Shown here piece by piece: positions 44,258-53,689 of a stretch of 64,000 nt of DNA. Source of the stretch: Bacillus sp. RO1 (GTDB taxonomy: Bacteria > Bacillota > Bacilli > Bacillales > Bacillaceae_I). The notes beneath the pieces are model-generated. The model was not told the origin of the DNA and did no database searches. It saw only the letters and a list, made by a program, of their open reading frames with translations. The stretch lies in NCBI RefSeq assembly GCF_012524115.1, contig NZ_JAAZWB010000081.1, forward strand, positions 164,273 to 228,272. The letters are read 5' to 3'. The first letter of the stretch is position 1; every line of letters starts with the position of its first letter. Both the position numbers and the translations under genes were made by a program.

Positions 44258-47200
44258 ATGAAAACTTTTAACATACGGGGTAGAAAGACCGAGAGCACTG
44301 TTCAAGAGAGATTACAGTATCAAGAGCTTTTTACAGCAATTTTTGATAACCATCCACATACTGTCCTTTTATTAAATGCAGCTGGTGAAATAGAGATGAG
44401 AAATAAGCAGTCTACCAAACAATTTGGCTATAAACCAAAAGAAATTGCTGGGGATTTTTCAAAATTTATACCTATAGATTACCAAAATGATGTAAGGGCT
44501 AAATTTGCTGAGGCTTTGCAAGGCTTGCCCCTTCATTACGATACAAAAGTAATACATAAAAATAAGAGTATTGTTGATGTGAGCATTACAAGTGTTCCGG
44601 TTTTTGAGGTTGAAAAAGTAGTTGGCATTTATGTAGTAGTTAAAAATATTGAAAAAGAAAAACGTGCCGAATCGGAATTGAAAAATATGAAAACATCGAT
44701 GAAGCTTGTTCAAGATTCAGCCAAAATAGGCAGTTGGCAATACGAATTAGCAACAGGGGAAATATCTTGGTCGAAGCAAGCTCTTGCAATCTATGGAGTA
44801 CTAGAAACACACCAGTGCTGTTTTACGTTGGAATCATTGTTAAATATGATTCATCCCGAAGATATCGAAAAATTTAAAAAAGTTTTCGATAAAGCTCTAG
44901 AAACACTTTCAAGTACGGCCGTTGAATATCGTGTAGTAAAACACGATGAATCTATAATTTATGTTCATGTTCACTCTGATATCGTTGTGAACGAAAAAGG
45001 AGTGCCAACGCGTTTCATCGGAACAGTAATGGACGTCACTGAAACAAGGGAATTGCAAAGACAATTAGAAACAAAGGAACAAGAATCTAAAGCAATTTAC
45101 GATAGCTTGGAACTTGGGATATGGTCCTATAGCTTTGAAGAAGAAGCGTATATATACTTTTCAAAAGGTGTAGAAAAAATTACTGGATACACTTTGGACG
45201 AACTTTATAGTGAAGACTTTGTATTAACAGACCTTATATTAGAAGATGATTTAGATTGGTTCCATCATAACCATATTTTAATAAAAAAAGGACAAGAAGT
45301 AGAACAAGAATATCGTATTGTTTTACCTAGCGGGAAGTATAGATGGATAAGGGACCATGTTATACCGGTCAAGAATGATAATGGAGAGGTTACAAAAATC
45401 CATGGTATTATCTCAGATGTTACTGAACATAAACTCTTGTTGGATAAAGTCAACCATCTAGCGAACCATGATTATTTAACAGAATTGCCAAACAGACGTA
45501 AGTTGAAAGAAACCATGCAAGAGTTGGTTGAAAACTATGAGGAAACCCGAAGAGAATTTGCTGTATTTTATATTGACTTAGACAGGTTTAAATACATCAA
45601 TGACACACTCGGTCACCCAATCGGAGATGAACTTTTACGGGCTGTAGCTGAAAGGTTACTTCGATATAAAAGCCAAGGCCATTTCGTTTCACGAGTTGGA
45701 GGCGATGAATTTATTCTTTTATATCATGAAGAGAACCTACTTGCAAAGTTGAAGGATATTGCATCGGGACTTATGAGAAATATTAAAGCACCATACAATA
45801 TAGGGGAATATGAACTATATCTTACAGCCTGTGTAGGAGTTAGTGTTTTTCCAATAGATGGGAAAACGGAAGAGGTACTTTTGAAAAATGCCGATATCGC
45901 CCTTTATCGTGCCAAAGAACTTGGGAAAAATTACTTCGAAATCTACACACCTAGTATTAGTGTAAAAACCTATCAGCAGTTTACCCTTGAGCGCGACATG
46001 CATAAGGCGATTAAGGAAGAGCAGTTCGAAATATATTTTCAACCAAAAGTGAATGCAACGTCCTATGAAATTGTTGGAGCGGAGGCGCTCATCCGCTGGG
46101 ATCACCCTATTTGGGGGATGTTGTCGCCGGGAGAATTTATCCCACTTGCTGAAGAGTCCGGAATCATTAATGAAATAGGCGATTATGTGATGCATAAGGT
46201 GTTAAAGCAAATTAGTTGTTGGAAACGCGAAAGGGTACCGGTAGTTCCGATCTCCATTAACGTAGCTCCACAACGTTTCTTGCGGAAAAATTACTATAAT
46301 ATGGTCAAGCAAGCGATAGAAACCTATCAGGTCAGCCCTTCGTATCTGGAGCTGGAAATTACCGAGACAAGCTTTCTTCATAATACTGAGGTAGTACTAA
46401 AGATGGTACAGGAACTACGGAAGCTCGGGGTGAAAGTTGCCCTTGATGATTTTGGTACCGGTTACTCCTCGATGACCAGATTGACAGAGCTTGATATTGA
46501 TGTGTTAAAAGTGGACAGGTCGTTTGTGAAAGACGTAGAGACAAATAGAAAAAATGCCGTAATCCTAGAGTCATTAATCATTATTGCAAAAGAGCTAAAT
46601 ATGGAGGTTGTGGTGGAGGGGGTAGAAACAGAAGGCCAATTGAAATTTATGCAGGAGAAAAACTGCGACATCATTCAAGGGTATATCTTTAGCAAGCCAG
46701 TCCCGGCATCGATGTTTACGGATATGTTGGAAGTGGGGACCTTGAAGCCACTTCGAATAGAGGGCCGGAAACCTTTCGTAGACCGCAGAAACTACTTCAG
46801 AATTGAATTGCCAAAACCTATCAAAGGGGAGTTGACAGTTAAACAAATTCAAGGAAAAGACGTGCAATTAGGTCAAACAGCTGTCGTCATCGGAAACATT
46901 GGACCTGGTGGCCTTCGTCTGCTCTCCCACATGCAGTTCCCCGTAAGGGATGATTTAATTCTAGCGATTGAATTTATGTTACTAGGGGAAGTGAAGAACG
47001 TTTCAGGAAAAATTGTGTGGAAAGAAGAATCCAAATGCAACTACCAATACGGATTATCGTTTCTGCTTAATGATGAAGAAAGAATGGACATTACCAAACT
47101 GCTAAATCATACAGCCATTCAGCTAAGAAGCAGCAACTTATTGGAAAAAAGTAACGTTATCCAAACAACACCAGAAAAATTCCTAGAAGAAATCAGATGA
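44258..47200 (+). CDS. PAS-GGDEF-EAL-PilZ cyclic-di-GMP protein
   Basis: A 980-residue protein. Three PAS domains lie at about 20-390, then GGDEF (RVGGDEF near residue 485), an EAL domain (GAEALIRWDH near 610, LDDFGTGYSS near 730) and a C-terminal PilZ-like domain (RRNYFRIELPKPIKGEL, about 855-960). The GGDEF motif is intact but the RxxD inhibitory site is missing (KSQG). It can in principle make and break cyclic di-GMP and sense it through PilZ. Net activity cannot be told. The ribosome site is AGGGG. Confidence 0.9.
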   Translation: MKTFNIRGRKTESTVQERLQYQELFTAIFDNHPHTVLLLNAAGEIEMRNKQSTKQFGYKPKEIAGDFSKFIPIDYQNDVRAKFAEALQGLPLHYDTKVIHKNKSIVDVSITSVPVFEVEKVVGIYVVVKNIEKEKRAESELKNMKTSMKLVQDSAKIGSWQYELATGEISWSKQALAIYGVLETHQCCFTLESLLNMIHPEDIEKFKKVFDKALETLSSTAVEYRVVKHDESIIYVHVHSDIVVNEKGVPTRFIGTVMDVTETRELQRQLETKEQESKAIYDSLELGIWSYSFEEEAYIYFSKGVEKITGYTLDELYSEDFVLTDLILEDDLDWFHHNHILIKKGQEVEQEYRIVLPSGKYRWIRDHVIPVKNDNGEVTKIHGIISDVTEHKLLLDKVNHLANHDYLTELPNRRKLKETMQELVENYEETRREFAVFYIDLDRFKYINDTLGHPIGDELLRAVAERLLRYKSQGHFVSRVGGDEFILLYHEENLLAKLKDIASGLMRNIKAPYNIGEYELYLTACVGVSVFPIDGKTEEVLLKNADIALYRAKELGKNYFEIYTPSISVKTYQQFTLERDMHKAIKEEQFEIYFQPKVNATSYEIVGAEALIRWDHPIWGMLSPGEFIPLAEESGIINEIGDYVMHKVLKQISCWKRERVPVVPISINVAPQRFLRKNYYNMVKQAIETYQVSPSYLELEITETSFLHNTEVVLKMVQELRKLGVKVALDDFGTGYSSMTRLTELDIDVLKVDRSFVKDVETNRKNAVILESLIIIAKELNMEVVVEGVETEGQLKFMQEKNCDIIQGYIFSKPVPASMFTDMLEVGTLKPLRIEGRKPFVDRRNYFRIELPKPIKGELTVKQIQGKDVQLGQTAVVIGNIGPGGLRLLSHMQFPVRDDLILAIEFMLLGEVKNVSGKIVWKEESKCNYQYGLSFLLNDEERMDITKLLNHTAIQLRSSNLLEKSNVIQTTPEKFLEEIR

Positions 47201-47205
47201 AAATT

Positions 47206-47252
47206 ACAAGAAAGCCCTCTCCCAATGCAAGCGGAGAAGGGCTTTCTTTCCA
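47206..47252 (+). terminator. terminator after the GGDEF-EAL gene
   Basis: GAAAGCCCTCTCC, loop, GGAGAAGGGCTTTC and TTTCC. Confidence 0.8.
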
Positions 47253-47302
47253 TCTCTCCTCCATCTATCAATCCAGTACCCCTATGTTGTCAATTGAGTG
47301 AC

Positions 47303-47350
47303 CCTGAAATGGAATGGAAGCGTTTTATAATGTAGGAAAGCGTTTACAAA
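47303..47350 (+). promoter_or_regulatory. sugar operon promoter with cre-like sites
   Basis: A candidate -10 TATAAT lies at 47326-47331. GGAAGCGTTTTATA overlaps it and GGAAAGCGTTTACAAA (47335-47350) follows; the reverse strand of the second reads TGTAAACGCTTTCC, a good cre. CcpA bound here would repress the ABC genes when preferred sugars are present. Confidence 0.65.
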
Positions 47351-47366
47351 TAGGCGGTGAGTAACG

Positions 47367-48335
47367 ATGGAGACTAAAATTGAACCGAAAGTGGATCCTG
47401 TTGTGCCGAATAGTTCAGGCAGGATGAAGTTGCATGATGTGAAGGGCGATCCGAAAAGGAAAGCCAAGCTTAAGAGCATATTAACGTACACGGCTTTTGT
47501 CGGACCTGCACTTATTTTTTTCTTTGTCATCCAGATCATCCCGTTTCTGATGGGAATCTATTATTCTTTTACTTCCTGGAATGGTGTCAGTTCGGCGATT
47601 GAGTGGGTGGGACTTGAAAACTATAAGAGGATCTTCACCAACGACGAAGTGTTTTTTAACTCTTTTATGTTCACGACGAAGTTCATGTTCGCAGCGGTTA
47701 TCATCAGTAATTTAATTGGTTTTGGCCTCGCGCTGTTATTAAATGCAGCATTGAAAACGAAAAATATCCTAAGAACCGTCTTTTTCATCCCGAACGTCAT
47801 TGGAGGACTATTGCTCGGATTCATCTGGCAGTTCATTTTCGTGAGAGGATTTGCATCTGTTGGAGAACTTACGGGACTTTCCTTTTTCAAGCTTCCTTGG
47901 CTTGGAGATGAAACAACAGCATTTTGGGGAATCGTCATCGTATTCGCGTGGCAAATCAGCGGTTACATGATGATTATCTACATCGCAGCTCTTCAAGGGG
48001 TGGACAATTCTTTGCTGGAAGCGGCTAGAATTGATGGAGCTAACAACTTCACCCTTATCACCAAAATTATCATTCCATTAATTTTACCGGCCTTCACGAT
48101 CTGTTTCTTCCTGACAATCGCGATGGCATTCAAAATATTCGACCTGAACCTAAGTTTAACAGGCGGTGGGCCATTCAACTCTACCCAGTCAGTGGCCATC
48201 AATATCTATCAAGAAGCGTTCCAGAATAACCGTTATGGGCTTGGAACGGCAAAAGCAATCATCTTCTTTGTAGTCGTGGCAATCTTTACGACATTCCAAG
48301 TAATGGCAACAAAGAAACGGGAGGTTGAGGCATAA
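47367..48335 (+). CDS. ABC sugar transporter permease, MalF-type
   Basis: A 322-residue carbohydrate ABC permease with six membrane segments and a cytosolic N-terminal extension (1-40). The EAA-type loop EAARIDGANNFTLITKIIIPLILPAF contacts the ATPase. It is followed by the MalG-type partner, sharing its stop with the next ATG (TAATG). No ATPase gene is in the operon, so a shared MsmX-like ATPase elsewhere is likely. Confidence 0.92.
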   Translation: METKIEPKVDPVVPNSSGRMKLHDVKGDPKRKAKLKSILTYTAFVGPALIFFFVIQIIPFLMGIYYSFTSWNGVSSAIEWVGLENYKRIFTNDEVFFNSFMFTTKFMFAAVIISNLIGFGLALLLNAALKTKNILRTVFFIPNVIGGLLLGFIWQFIFVRGFASVGELTGLSFFKLPWLGDETTAFWGIVIVFAWQISGYMMIIYIAALQGVDNSLLEAARIDGANNFTLITKIIIPLILPAFTICFFLTIAMAFKIFDLNLSLTGGGPFNSTQSVAINIYQEAFQNNRYGLGTAKAIIFFVVVAIFTTFQVMATKKREVEA

Positions 48336-49162
48336 TGGATCAAAAGTATACGAAAAGAACCTTTGTGCTTGAGATCATAGGAATCCTTCTGGCAATCCTA
48401 TTCCTCATTCCCTTTTACTTTGTCATCATAAATTCAGTGAAAAGCTTTAGTGAAATACTGATTGATGCGGCAGCATTGCCAACAGAAATCCTATTTAGCA
48501 ACTACGCAAAAGTTTGGGAAATCATCCAATTCCCGCGTGCTTTCTGGAACTCACTCATTATCACAGTTCTCAGTAACATCGGAATTGTTGTAATAAGTTC
48601 CATGGCTGCATGGAAAATGGTCCGCACTCCCGGAAAGTTTAGTAAAATATTATTTATCATCATCGTTTCTGCGATGGTCATTCCGTTCCAAACGGTCATG
48701 ATTCCATTGATGAAACTGGGTGGTGCTTTAAACCTTATCAATAGCATCCCAGGAATCGTCGTCATGTACTTCGGTTTCGGCGTACCGCTTTCTCTTTTCC
48801 TTTACCACGGATTTGTGAAAACAGTGCCGGTGGAAATTGAGGAAGCAGCGCGAATTGATGGTTGCAGTCAGTTTGGGGTATTTTGGAGAATTGTATTCCC
48901 ACTCCTCAAACCAATTACGGTCACAGTGGTTATCCTGAACACACTTTGGATTTGGAACGATTACCTATTGCCACTACTTGTTCTGCAAACTGCAGAGCTT
49001 AGAACCATTCCGCTTGCAACAAGCTCGTTCTTCGCGCAGTACACGAAGCAATGGGATATGGGGCTTGCAGCTTTAATGCTGGGGATCGCGCCGATCATCA
49101 TTTTCTTCCTATTTTTACAAAGGCACATCATCAAGGGGATTGCCGCAGGTTCTGTTAAGTAG
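48335..49162 (+). CDS. ABC sugar transporter permease, MalG-type
   Basis: A 275-residue permease, six membrane segments. The EAA loop reads EEAARIDGCSQFGVFWRIVFPLLKPI. It is translationally coupled to the MalF-type gene and pairs with it. The cargo is inferred to be an oligosaccharide or glycoside from the family. Confidence 0.92.
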   Translation: MDQKYTKRTFVLEIIGILLAILFLIPFYFVIINSVKSFSEILIDAAALPTEILFSNYAKVWEIIQFPRAFWNSLIITVLSNIGIVVISSMAAWKMVRTPGKFSKILFIIIVSAMVIPFQTVMIPLMKLGGALNLINSIPGIVVMYFGFGVPLSLFLYHGFVKTVPVEIEEAARIDGCSQFGVFWRIVFPLLKPITVTVVILNTLWIWNDYLLPLLVLQTAELRTIPLATSSFFAQYTKQWDMGLAALMLGIAPIIIFFLFLQRHIIKGIAAGSVK

Positions 49163-49243
49163 ACTTAGCATGGGCCGCAACCTTACTGTGGCCTCTGTCA
49201 AGTTACTATAAAATTTTTCATTTAAAACAAGGGGGGCAATACA

Positions 49244-50521
49244 ATGAAACGCTTAGTACTTCTTTTATTATCGTTGTCGTTAGTGGTTGGAATATTTGCT
49301 GGCTGTTCTAGCGATAATTCTTCAGGCAAGAGTGACAACAACTCCGGGGATGGAGATCAAGTTACACTGAATCTTTTCCAGTTTAAAGTAGAAATCGCTG
49401 ACCAGTTAGCGGAAATGATTAAAGAATTTGAAGCAGAACATCCAAACATCAAAGTAAAATTAGAAACAGTTGGTGGAGGAGCAGATTACGGTGCAGCTTT
49501 AAAAGCAAAATTCGCATCTGGTGAACAGCCTGACATCTTCAACAACGGTGGATTCAAAGAGCTTGAGCTTTGGAAAGAGCACTTAGCAGACTTATCTGAA
49601 GAGCCATGGGCAGAGCACGTTCTACCAATCGGTAAAGTACCAATGACAGATCCTGCAGACGGTAAGCTTTACGGAATGCCTGTAAACCTTGAAGGGTACG
49701 GATTCATCTACAACAAAGACTTGTTTGAGGAAGCTGGTATCACAGAACCTCCTACTAATATTACAGAATTGAAAGCTGCTGCTGAAAAATTAGAAGCGGC
49801 AGGCATCACACCTTTCTCTGCTGGTTATGCAGAATGGTGGGTAATCGGGCAACATTTACTGAACATTCCATTTGCACAACAAGACGATCCAGAAGCATTC
49901 ATCGCTGGTCTTTATGACGGATCTGAGAAAATTGTCGGCAACAAGCATTTTGAAGACTTCAAAGAAGTTCTTGACGCTGAAATCAACTTTGGTAACGACA
50001 ATCCATTAACAACAGACTACAACACACAGGTTACGCAATTTGCGAGCGGCCAAACTGCAATGCTTCAGCAAGGTAACTGGACGGAAAACATGATCTATGA
50101 AGTAGATCCAGACATGAACATGGGCTTCCTTCCGATTCCAATCAATGATGATGCGAGTGCAGACAGCCTTCCTGTTGGGGTTCCAAACAACTGGGCTATC
50201 AACAAAAACTCTGAAAATATCGAAGAGGCAAAAACATTCTTAAACTGGATGGTATCCTCTGAAACTGGTAAACGCTACATCACAGAAGAGTTCGCCTTCA
50301 TCCCAGCATTCGATAACATCGAGCCAGCTGGACTTGGTGACCTTGGTCAATCTATCCTTGAGTACTCTACTGCGGAAAAAACGGTTCCTTGGACTTGGTT
50401 CATGTGGCCGGATGGAGCAAACAAAGAGTTCGCAGCAACAATCCAAGAATACGCTGCTGGAAGAATCGACTATGACACAGTTCTTGAGCGCTTCCAAACT
50501 ACATGGGATAACCTAAAATAA
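49244..50521 (+). CDS. extracellular sugar-binding lipoprotein of the ABC transporter
   Basis: A 425-residue substrate-binding protein. The lipobox is IFAGC (Cys at about residue 21), then a Ser/Asn/Asp linker, then the family-1 solute-binding fold: AEMIKEFEAEHPNIKVKLE, GEQPDIFNNGG, EGYGFIYNKDLFEEAG and EAKTFLNWMVS. It feeds the MalFG pair upstream. The ligand is not set by sequence. A terminator follows at 50532. Confidence 0.93.
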   Translation: MKRLVLLLLSLSLVVGIFAGCSSDNSSGKSDNNSGDGDQVTLNLFQFKVEIADQLAEMIKEFEAEHPNIKVKLETVGGGADYGAALKAKFASGEQPDIFNNGGFKELELWKEHLADLSEEPWAEHVLPIGKVPMTDPADGKLYGMPVNLEGYGFIYNKDLFEEAGITEPPTNITELKAAAEKLEAAGITPFSAGYAEWWVIGQHLLNIPFAQQDDPEAFIAGLYDGSEKIVGNKHFEDFKEVLDAEINFGNDNPLTTDYNTQVTQFASGQTAMLQQGNWTENMIYEVDPDMNMGFLPIPINDDASADSLPVGVPNNWAINKNSENIEEAKTFLNWMVSSETGKRYITEEFAFIPAFDNIEPAGLGDLGQSILEYSTAEKTVPWTWFMWPDGANKEFAATIQEYAAGRIDYDTVLERFQTTWDNLK

Positions 50522-50531
50522 TCACTATTTT

Positions 50532-50566
50532 CGAAAAGCATGTCTCATAGCAGGCATGCTTTTCTG
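50532..50566 (+). terminator. terminator of the ABC operon
   Basis: GAAAAGCATG, loop, CATGCTTTTC. Confidence 0.8.
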
Positions 50567-50614
50567 GTATAATTAAAAGAAAGATTTAGTATGAAAAAGT
50601 AGTTTAGTAGTTAC

Positions 50615-50745
50615 TCTGAACTGTTGATCTCCGTTCCAGGCGCTTCGCTTTTCTGCGGGCGGTCCGGGAGCCTCCTCGGCAAGCCTGCGGGGTCTCCCTT
50701 GTCCCTTCCTCCCGCGGAAGTCTGCGCGCCTTACACTGCGTCAAC
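50615..50745 (+). repeat. GC-rich Bacillus-type intergenic repeat, left arm
   Basis: Carries GTTGATCTCCGTTCCAGGCG, GCGGTCCGGGAGCCTCC and CCTGCGGGGTCTCCC. The opposite copy lies at 50800-50935, so the two can fold on each other. Related copies: 53524-53632 and inside 56458-56645. Confidence 0.75.
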
Positions 50746-50799
50746 GTGGTTTTTGAATTAATATAGAAATTAATACCTTTTATTACCACGGTTTTCCCT

Positions 50800-50935
50800 T
50801 GTTGACTGAAGTGCAAGGTGTGAGACTCCAGCGGGGGAGTAACGGTAGATTGAGACCCCGCAGGCGAAGCCGAGGAGGCTCAAGCACCGTCCCGCGGAAA
50901 GCGAACACCTGGAACGAAAGGAAGCAAGGAGTTAA
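50800..50935 (-). repeat. GC-rich Bacillus-type intergenic repeat, right arm (inverted)
   Basis: Reverse copy of the 50615 repeat: GTTGACTGAAGTGCAAGG, GAGACCCCGCAGGCG and GAGGAGGCTCAAGCACC. It reads as an open frame in phase with the kinase start but is not coding. Confidence 0.75.
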
Positions 50936-50948
50936 GTGTGAAAATAAA

Positions 50949-50963
50949 TGTAAGCGCTTCGGA
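50949..50963 (+). promoter_or_regulatory. cre-like site at the kinase ribosome site
   Basis: TGTAAGCGCTTCGG lies just ahead of GGAGGTGG. CcpA bound here could reduce expression of the two-component system. Seen; the role is inferred. Confidence 0.5.
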
Positions 50964-50975
50964 GGTGGTGGATCC

Positions 50976-52772
50976 ATGTTTAAAAAAAGCATACGCAACA
51001 AACTGATCGCACTCCTTTTAATTATCACGATCCTCCCATTCGGAACGTCGATCATCATTACATACTACCAAACAAAAGAAGCATTCAAAGACCTTGTCGT
51101 CCAAGAAAACAGCAACCTTCTCTACCAAGGGAAAATAAACCTCGAAAACTATCTGGAGGAGCTCAACAATCTCACCCTATCACTCTACAACAATCCTGAT
51201 TTCATCAACTACATGCGGACACCTGACAAAGAAGATAACTATTTGACGATAGGAATTGTGAGAAACGTACTGCAGACAATTCTATATGCGGAAGAAAACA
51301 TCACGAGGGTGCAGATCTCTTTTGCAGAGGAAAATAGGGGAATCACCGCCTCCAAACGGTCCACCGTCGTTTTCTCTGACCGCATCTCCAATGCCTACGA
51401 AGACGCATATAAACGGGCTCAACTTAGTCCTTACAACTATAATATTGACACCACGCAGCTACAAGAGGGCCGAAATGTCCTGTATGTTCACCGTGCCTTG
51501 ACGAATGTACCCTCTGATAAGGTGCTTGCTTATATTACCCTTGAAGTGGGCACGGAAAAAATACTGGAGTTAAGTGAGAACCTTTACAACAAGGAAAAGG
51601 AAGAATTATTCATCCTCTCTGCAACAGGAGAGTTGATTTATAGCTCCAATCCAATGGTCGCCTCCAAAAAGGAAGAGCAACGATGGATTCCAGAGATTAT
51701 GAAATCAGAATCAACGCAGGGAACGATGGAGTGGGACAACGGGCAATTTCAAGGCGTCATGATGTATGACCAGACGGAGCTCGCGGTAGGTGGATGGATC
51801 TTGGTGAAGCGGGTCCCATACACCACCCTTTACGATAATGCCTTTGTTGTCACGAAAATTAATATCCTCTTTGGTGTCATTGGGTTGTGCTTGGTCATTT
51901 TAGCCTCGCTTATTGTTTCTTTTAAAATTACGTCTCCTATCAGGGTATTGCTCCAAAATATCCAGCAAGTAAAAGAGGGGAACATGAATGTGCAATTTCC
52001 ATCACTCGGAAATGATGAGATTGGTATATTAGGATATCGTTTTAAGCAGATGATGGAACGAATTAATCTCTTAATTAACAGGGAATACAAGCTGGAGATT
52101 GAAAATAAAACAAATCAATTAAAGGTGCTTCAATCGCAGCTGAATCCGCACTTTTTATATAATGCCTTGCAATCAATTGGAACACTTGCCTTGAAGAATA
52201 ATGTGCCCCAGATCTATACCCTGTTGACCCACCTCTCGAAAATCATGAGATATGGGATGAATATGGAGGAGGATATGGTACCGTTAAAAAAAGAAATCAA
52301 TTATTTAAAGGCATTTCTTCTGCTTCAAAAGGAGCGTTTCGGGGAGCATTTTGAATATGAGATGGAAATAGAAGAGGAAGCGCTGGACATAGAGGTCCCA
52401 AAAATGATACTCCAACCTATTATCGAGAACTATTTTAAGCATGGATTCGATATTCGAGAAGGGGTTGGAAAGATTGACATTCATGGGAAGATAACAGATG
52501 AGTATCTTCATCTCGCCATTTGGGATAACGGTGCCGGTGTGAGTGACAGCAGATTGACAGAAATTTACCGCTTGTTGACAGAAGGGAAACCAGCTTCTGA
52601 CGGAGAAGAAACTAATATAGGATTGAAAAATATTCATACACGCTTGCAGCTTTACTACAATAACTTAGCATCGCTTCATTTAGAAAATCATCATGATGGT
52701 GGTTTTATGGTGACATTGAAGCTTCCGCTAGAAGTTGGGGGTGAAAACAATGAAAGCAATTATCGTGGATGA
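50976..52772 (+). CDS. YesM-like sensor histidine kinase
   Basis: A 598-residue kinase of the LytS/YesM type. TM1 is at about 10-32, an extracellular sensor domain at 33-285, TM2 at about 290-312 and HAMP at 313-365. The His_kinase motif is NPHFLYNAL with phospho-site H392. The ATPase region has PMILQPIIENYFKHG, DNGAGV and GLKNIHTRL. The start at 50976 follows GGAGGTGG; the longer frame covers a non-coding repeat. It overlaps the response regulator gene by 23 bases. This pair type senses sugars and controls nearby ABC genes. Confidence 0.9.
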   Translation: MFKKSIRNKLIALLLIITILPFGTSIIITYYQTKEAFKDLVVQENSNLLYQGKINLENYLEELNNLTLSLYNNPDFINYMRTPDKEDNYLTIGIVRNVLQTILYAEENITRVQISFAEENRGITASKRSTVVFSDRISNAYEDAYKRAQLSPYNYNIDTTQLQEGRNVLYVHRALTNVPSDKVLAYITLEVGTEKILELSENLYNKEKEELFILSATGELIYSSNPMVASKKEEQRWIPEIMKSESTQGTMEWDNGQFQGVMMYDQTELAVGGWILVKRVPYTTLYDNAFVVTKINILFGVIGLCLVILASLIVSFKITSPIRVLLQNIQQVKEGNMNVQFPSLGNDEIGILGYRFKQMMERINLLINREYKLEIENKTNQLKVLQSQLNPHFLYNALQSIGTLALKNNVPQIYTLLTHLSKIMRYGMNMEEDMVPLKKEINYLKAFLLLQKERFGEHFEYEMEIEEEALDIEVPKMILQPIIENYFKHGFDIREGVGKIDIHGKITDEYLHLAIWDNGAGVSDSRLTEIYRLLTEGKPASDGEETNIGLKNIHTRLQLYYNNLASLHLENHHDGGFMVTLKLPLEVGGENNESNYRG

Positions 52773-53520
52773 TGAAAAGCATGTGCGGGATGGACTGCAG
52801 CTGTTGGGAAATTGGAAGGAAAACGGGATTGATACTATCTATGAAGCAGAGGATGGGGACGAGGCGATCATGCTCATCAAGCAGCATCGCCCCGAAATTA
52901 TCTTTACCGACATGGCCATGCCGAAAAAGGATGGAATCAGCCTGCTGAAATGGATTGCAGAATCGGATATACCGAGCGTGACCATTGTAGTTAGCGGGTA
53001 TGATGATTACACATTCATGCGAAATGCCATTTATTATAAAAGTTTTGACTATATTTTAAAGCCGATTGACCCAGACCTGTTAAATGAAACGTTAGAACGG
53101 GCCGTGAAAAAGTGGAAAGAAGATGCTTTGGCGAAAAGGACTATGGGTTCTGCGAGCGATGTGGAAACGATTCCTGTACGTTCCTTTGAAGCTGCTTCCG
53201 TTTCAAGTATGGATAAGATTGAGGAATACCTTCGGGCCAACTATCAACAGGATATCACCCTTCAGGAAATTGCCGATCGTTTTTACTTGAGCCGTGAGCA
53301 TATTTCCCGAAAGTTCAAGCAAGAATATCATGAAACCATTACGGATTATGTTACGCGGATCAGAATGGAGAAGGCGAAGGAATTGCTCTCAAATCCGCAT
53401 TTGAAAATTTATGAGATTGCGTATCATATTGGTTATCAGAATGAGAAGTATTTTAGCAAGGTGTATAAGAAGTTTTTTGGTATGACGCCAAATGAGTATA
53501 GAGGTAGTTTAGTGAAATAG
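52750..53520 (+). CDS. YesN-like response regulator, AraC-type DNA binding
   Basis: A 256-residue regulator. The receiver domain (1-120) has acidic residues D7/D8 and phospho-acceptor D54 in FTDMAMPKKDG. The AraC-type domain (about 155-256) reads ITLQEIADRFYLSREHISR and IYEIAYHIGYQNEKYFSKVYKKFFGMTPNEYR. ATG at 52750 is used; a TTG at 52735 would also give a frame. Likely target: the ABC sugar genes just upstream. Confidence 0.9.
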   Translation: MKAIIVDDEKHVRDGLQLLGNWKENGIDTIYEAEDGDEAIMLIKQHRPEIIFTDMAMPKKDGISLLKWIAESDIPSVTIVVSGYDDYTFMRNAIYYKSFDYILKPIDPDLLNETLERAVKKWKEDALAKRTMGSASDVETIPVRSFEAASVSSMDKIEEYLRANYQQDITLQEIADRFYLSREHISRKFKQEYHETITDYVTRIRMEKAKELLSNPHLKIYEIAYHIGYQNEKYFSKVYKKFFGMTPNEYRGSLVK

Positions 53521-53523
53521 GTA

Positions 53524-53632
53524 CCACCGCTGTTGCTTTCCGCAATGGGCTTCGCTTTCCTGCAGGGGGTCCGGGAGCCTCCTTGGCAAGCCTGCGGGAG
53601 TCTTCGTCCTGTGCTCCAAGCAACAGCAGAGT
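53524..53632 (+). repeat. GC-rich Bacillus-type intergenic repeat, third copy
   Basis: GCTGTTGCTTTCCGCAATGG, GGGTCCGGGAGCCTCCTTGG, then CCTGCGGGAGTCTTCG and GCTCCAAGCAACAGC. The ends GCTGTTGCTT and AAGCAACAGC are inverted. Confidence 0.7.
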
Positions 53633-53689
53633 ATCCTAATGCATTACTATTTTTGAAGAATACATATAAATGATAAATGAGGTGTAGGT

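Noticed and set aside
50799..50975. N-terminal extension of the sensor kinase
   Set aside because: It reads through a non-coding inverted repeat; ATG at 50976 has GGAGGTGG.
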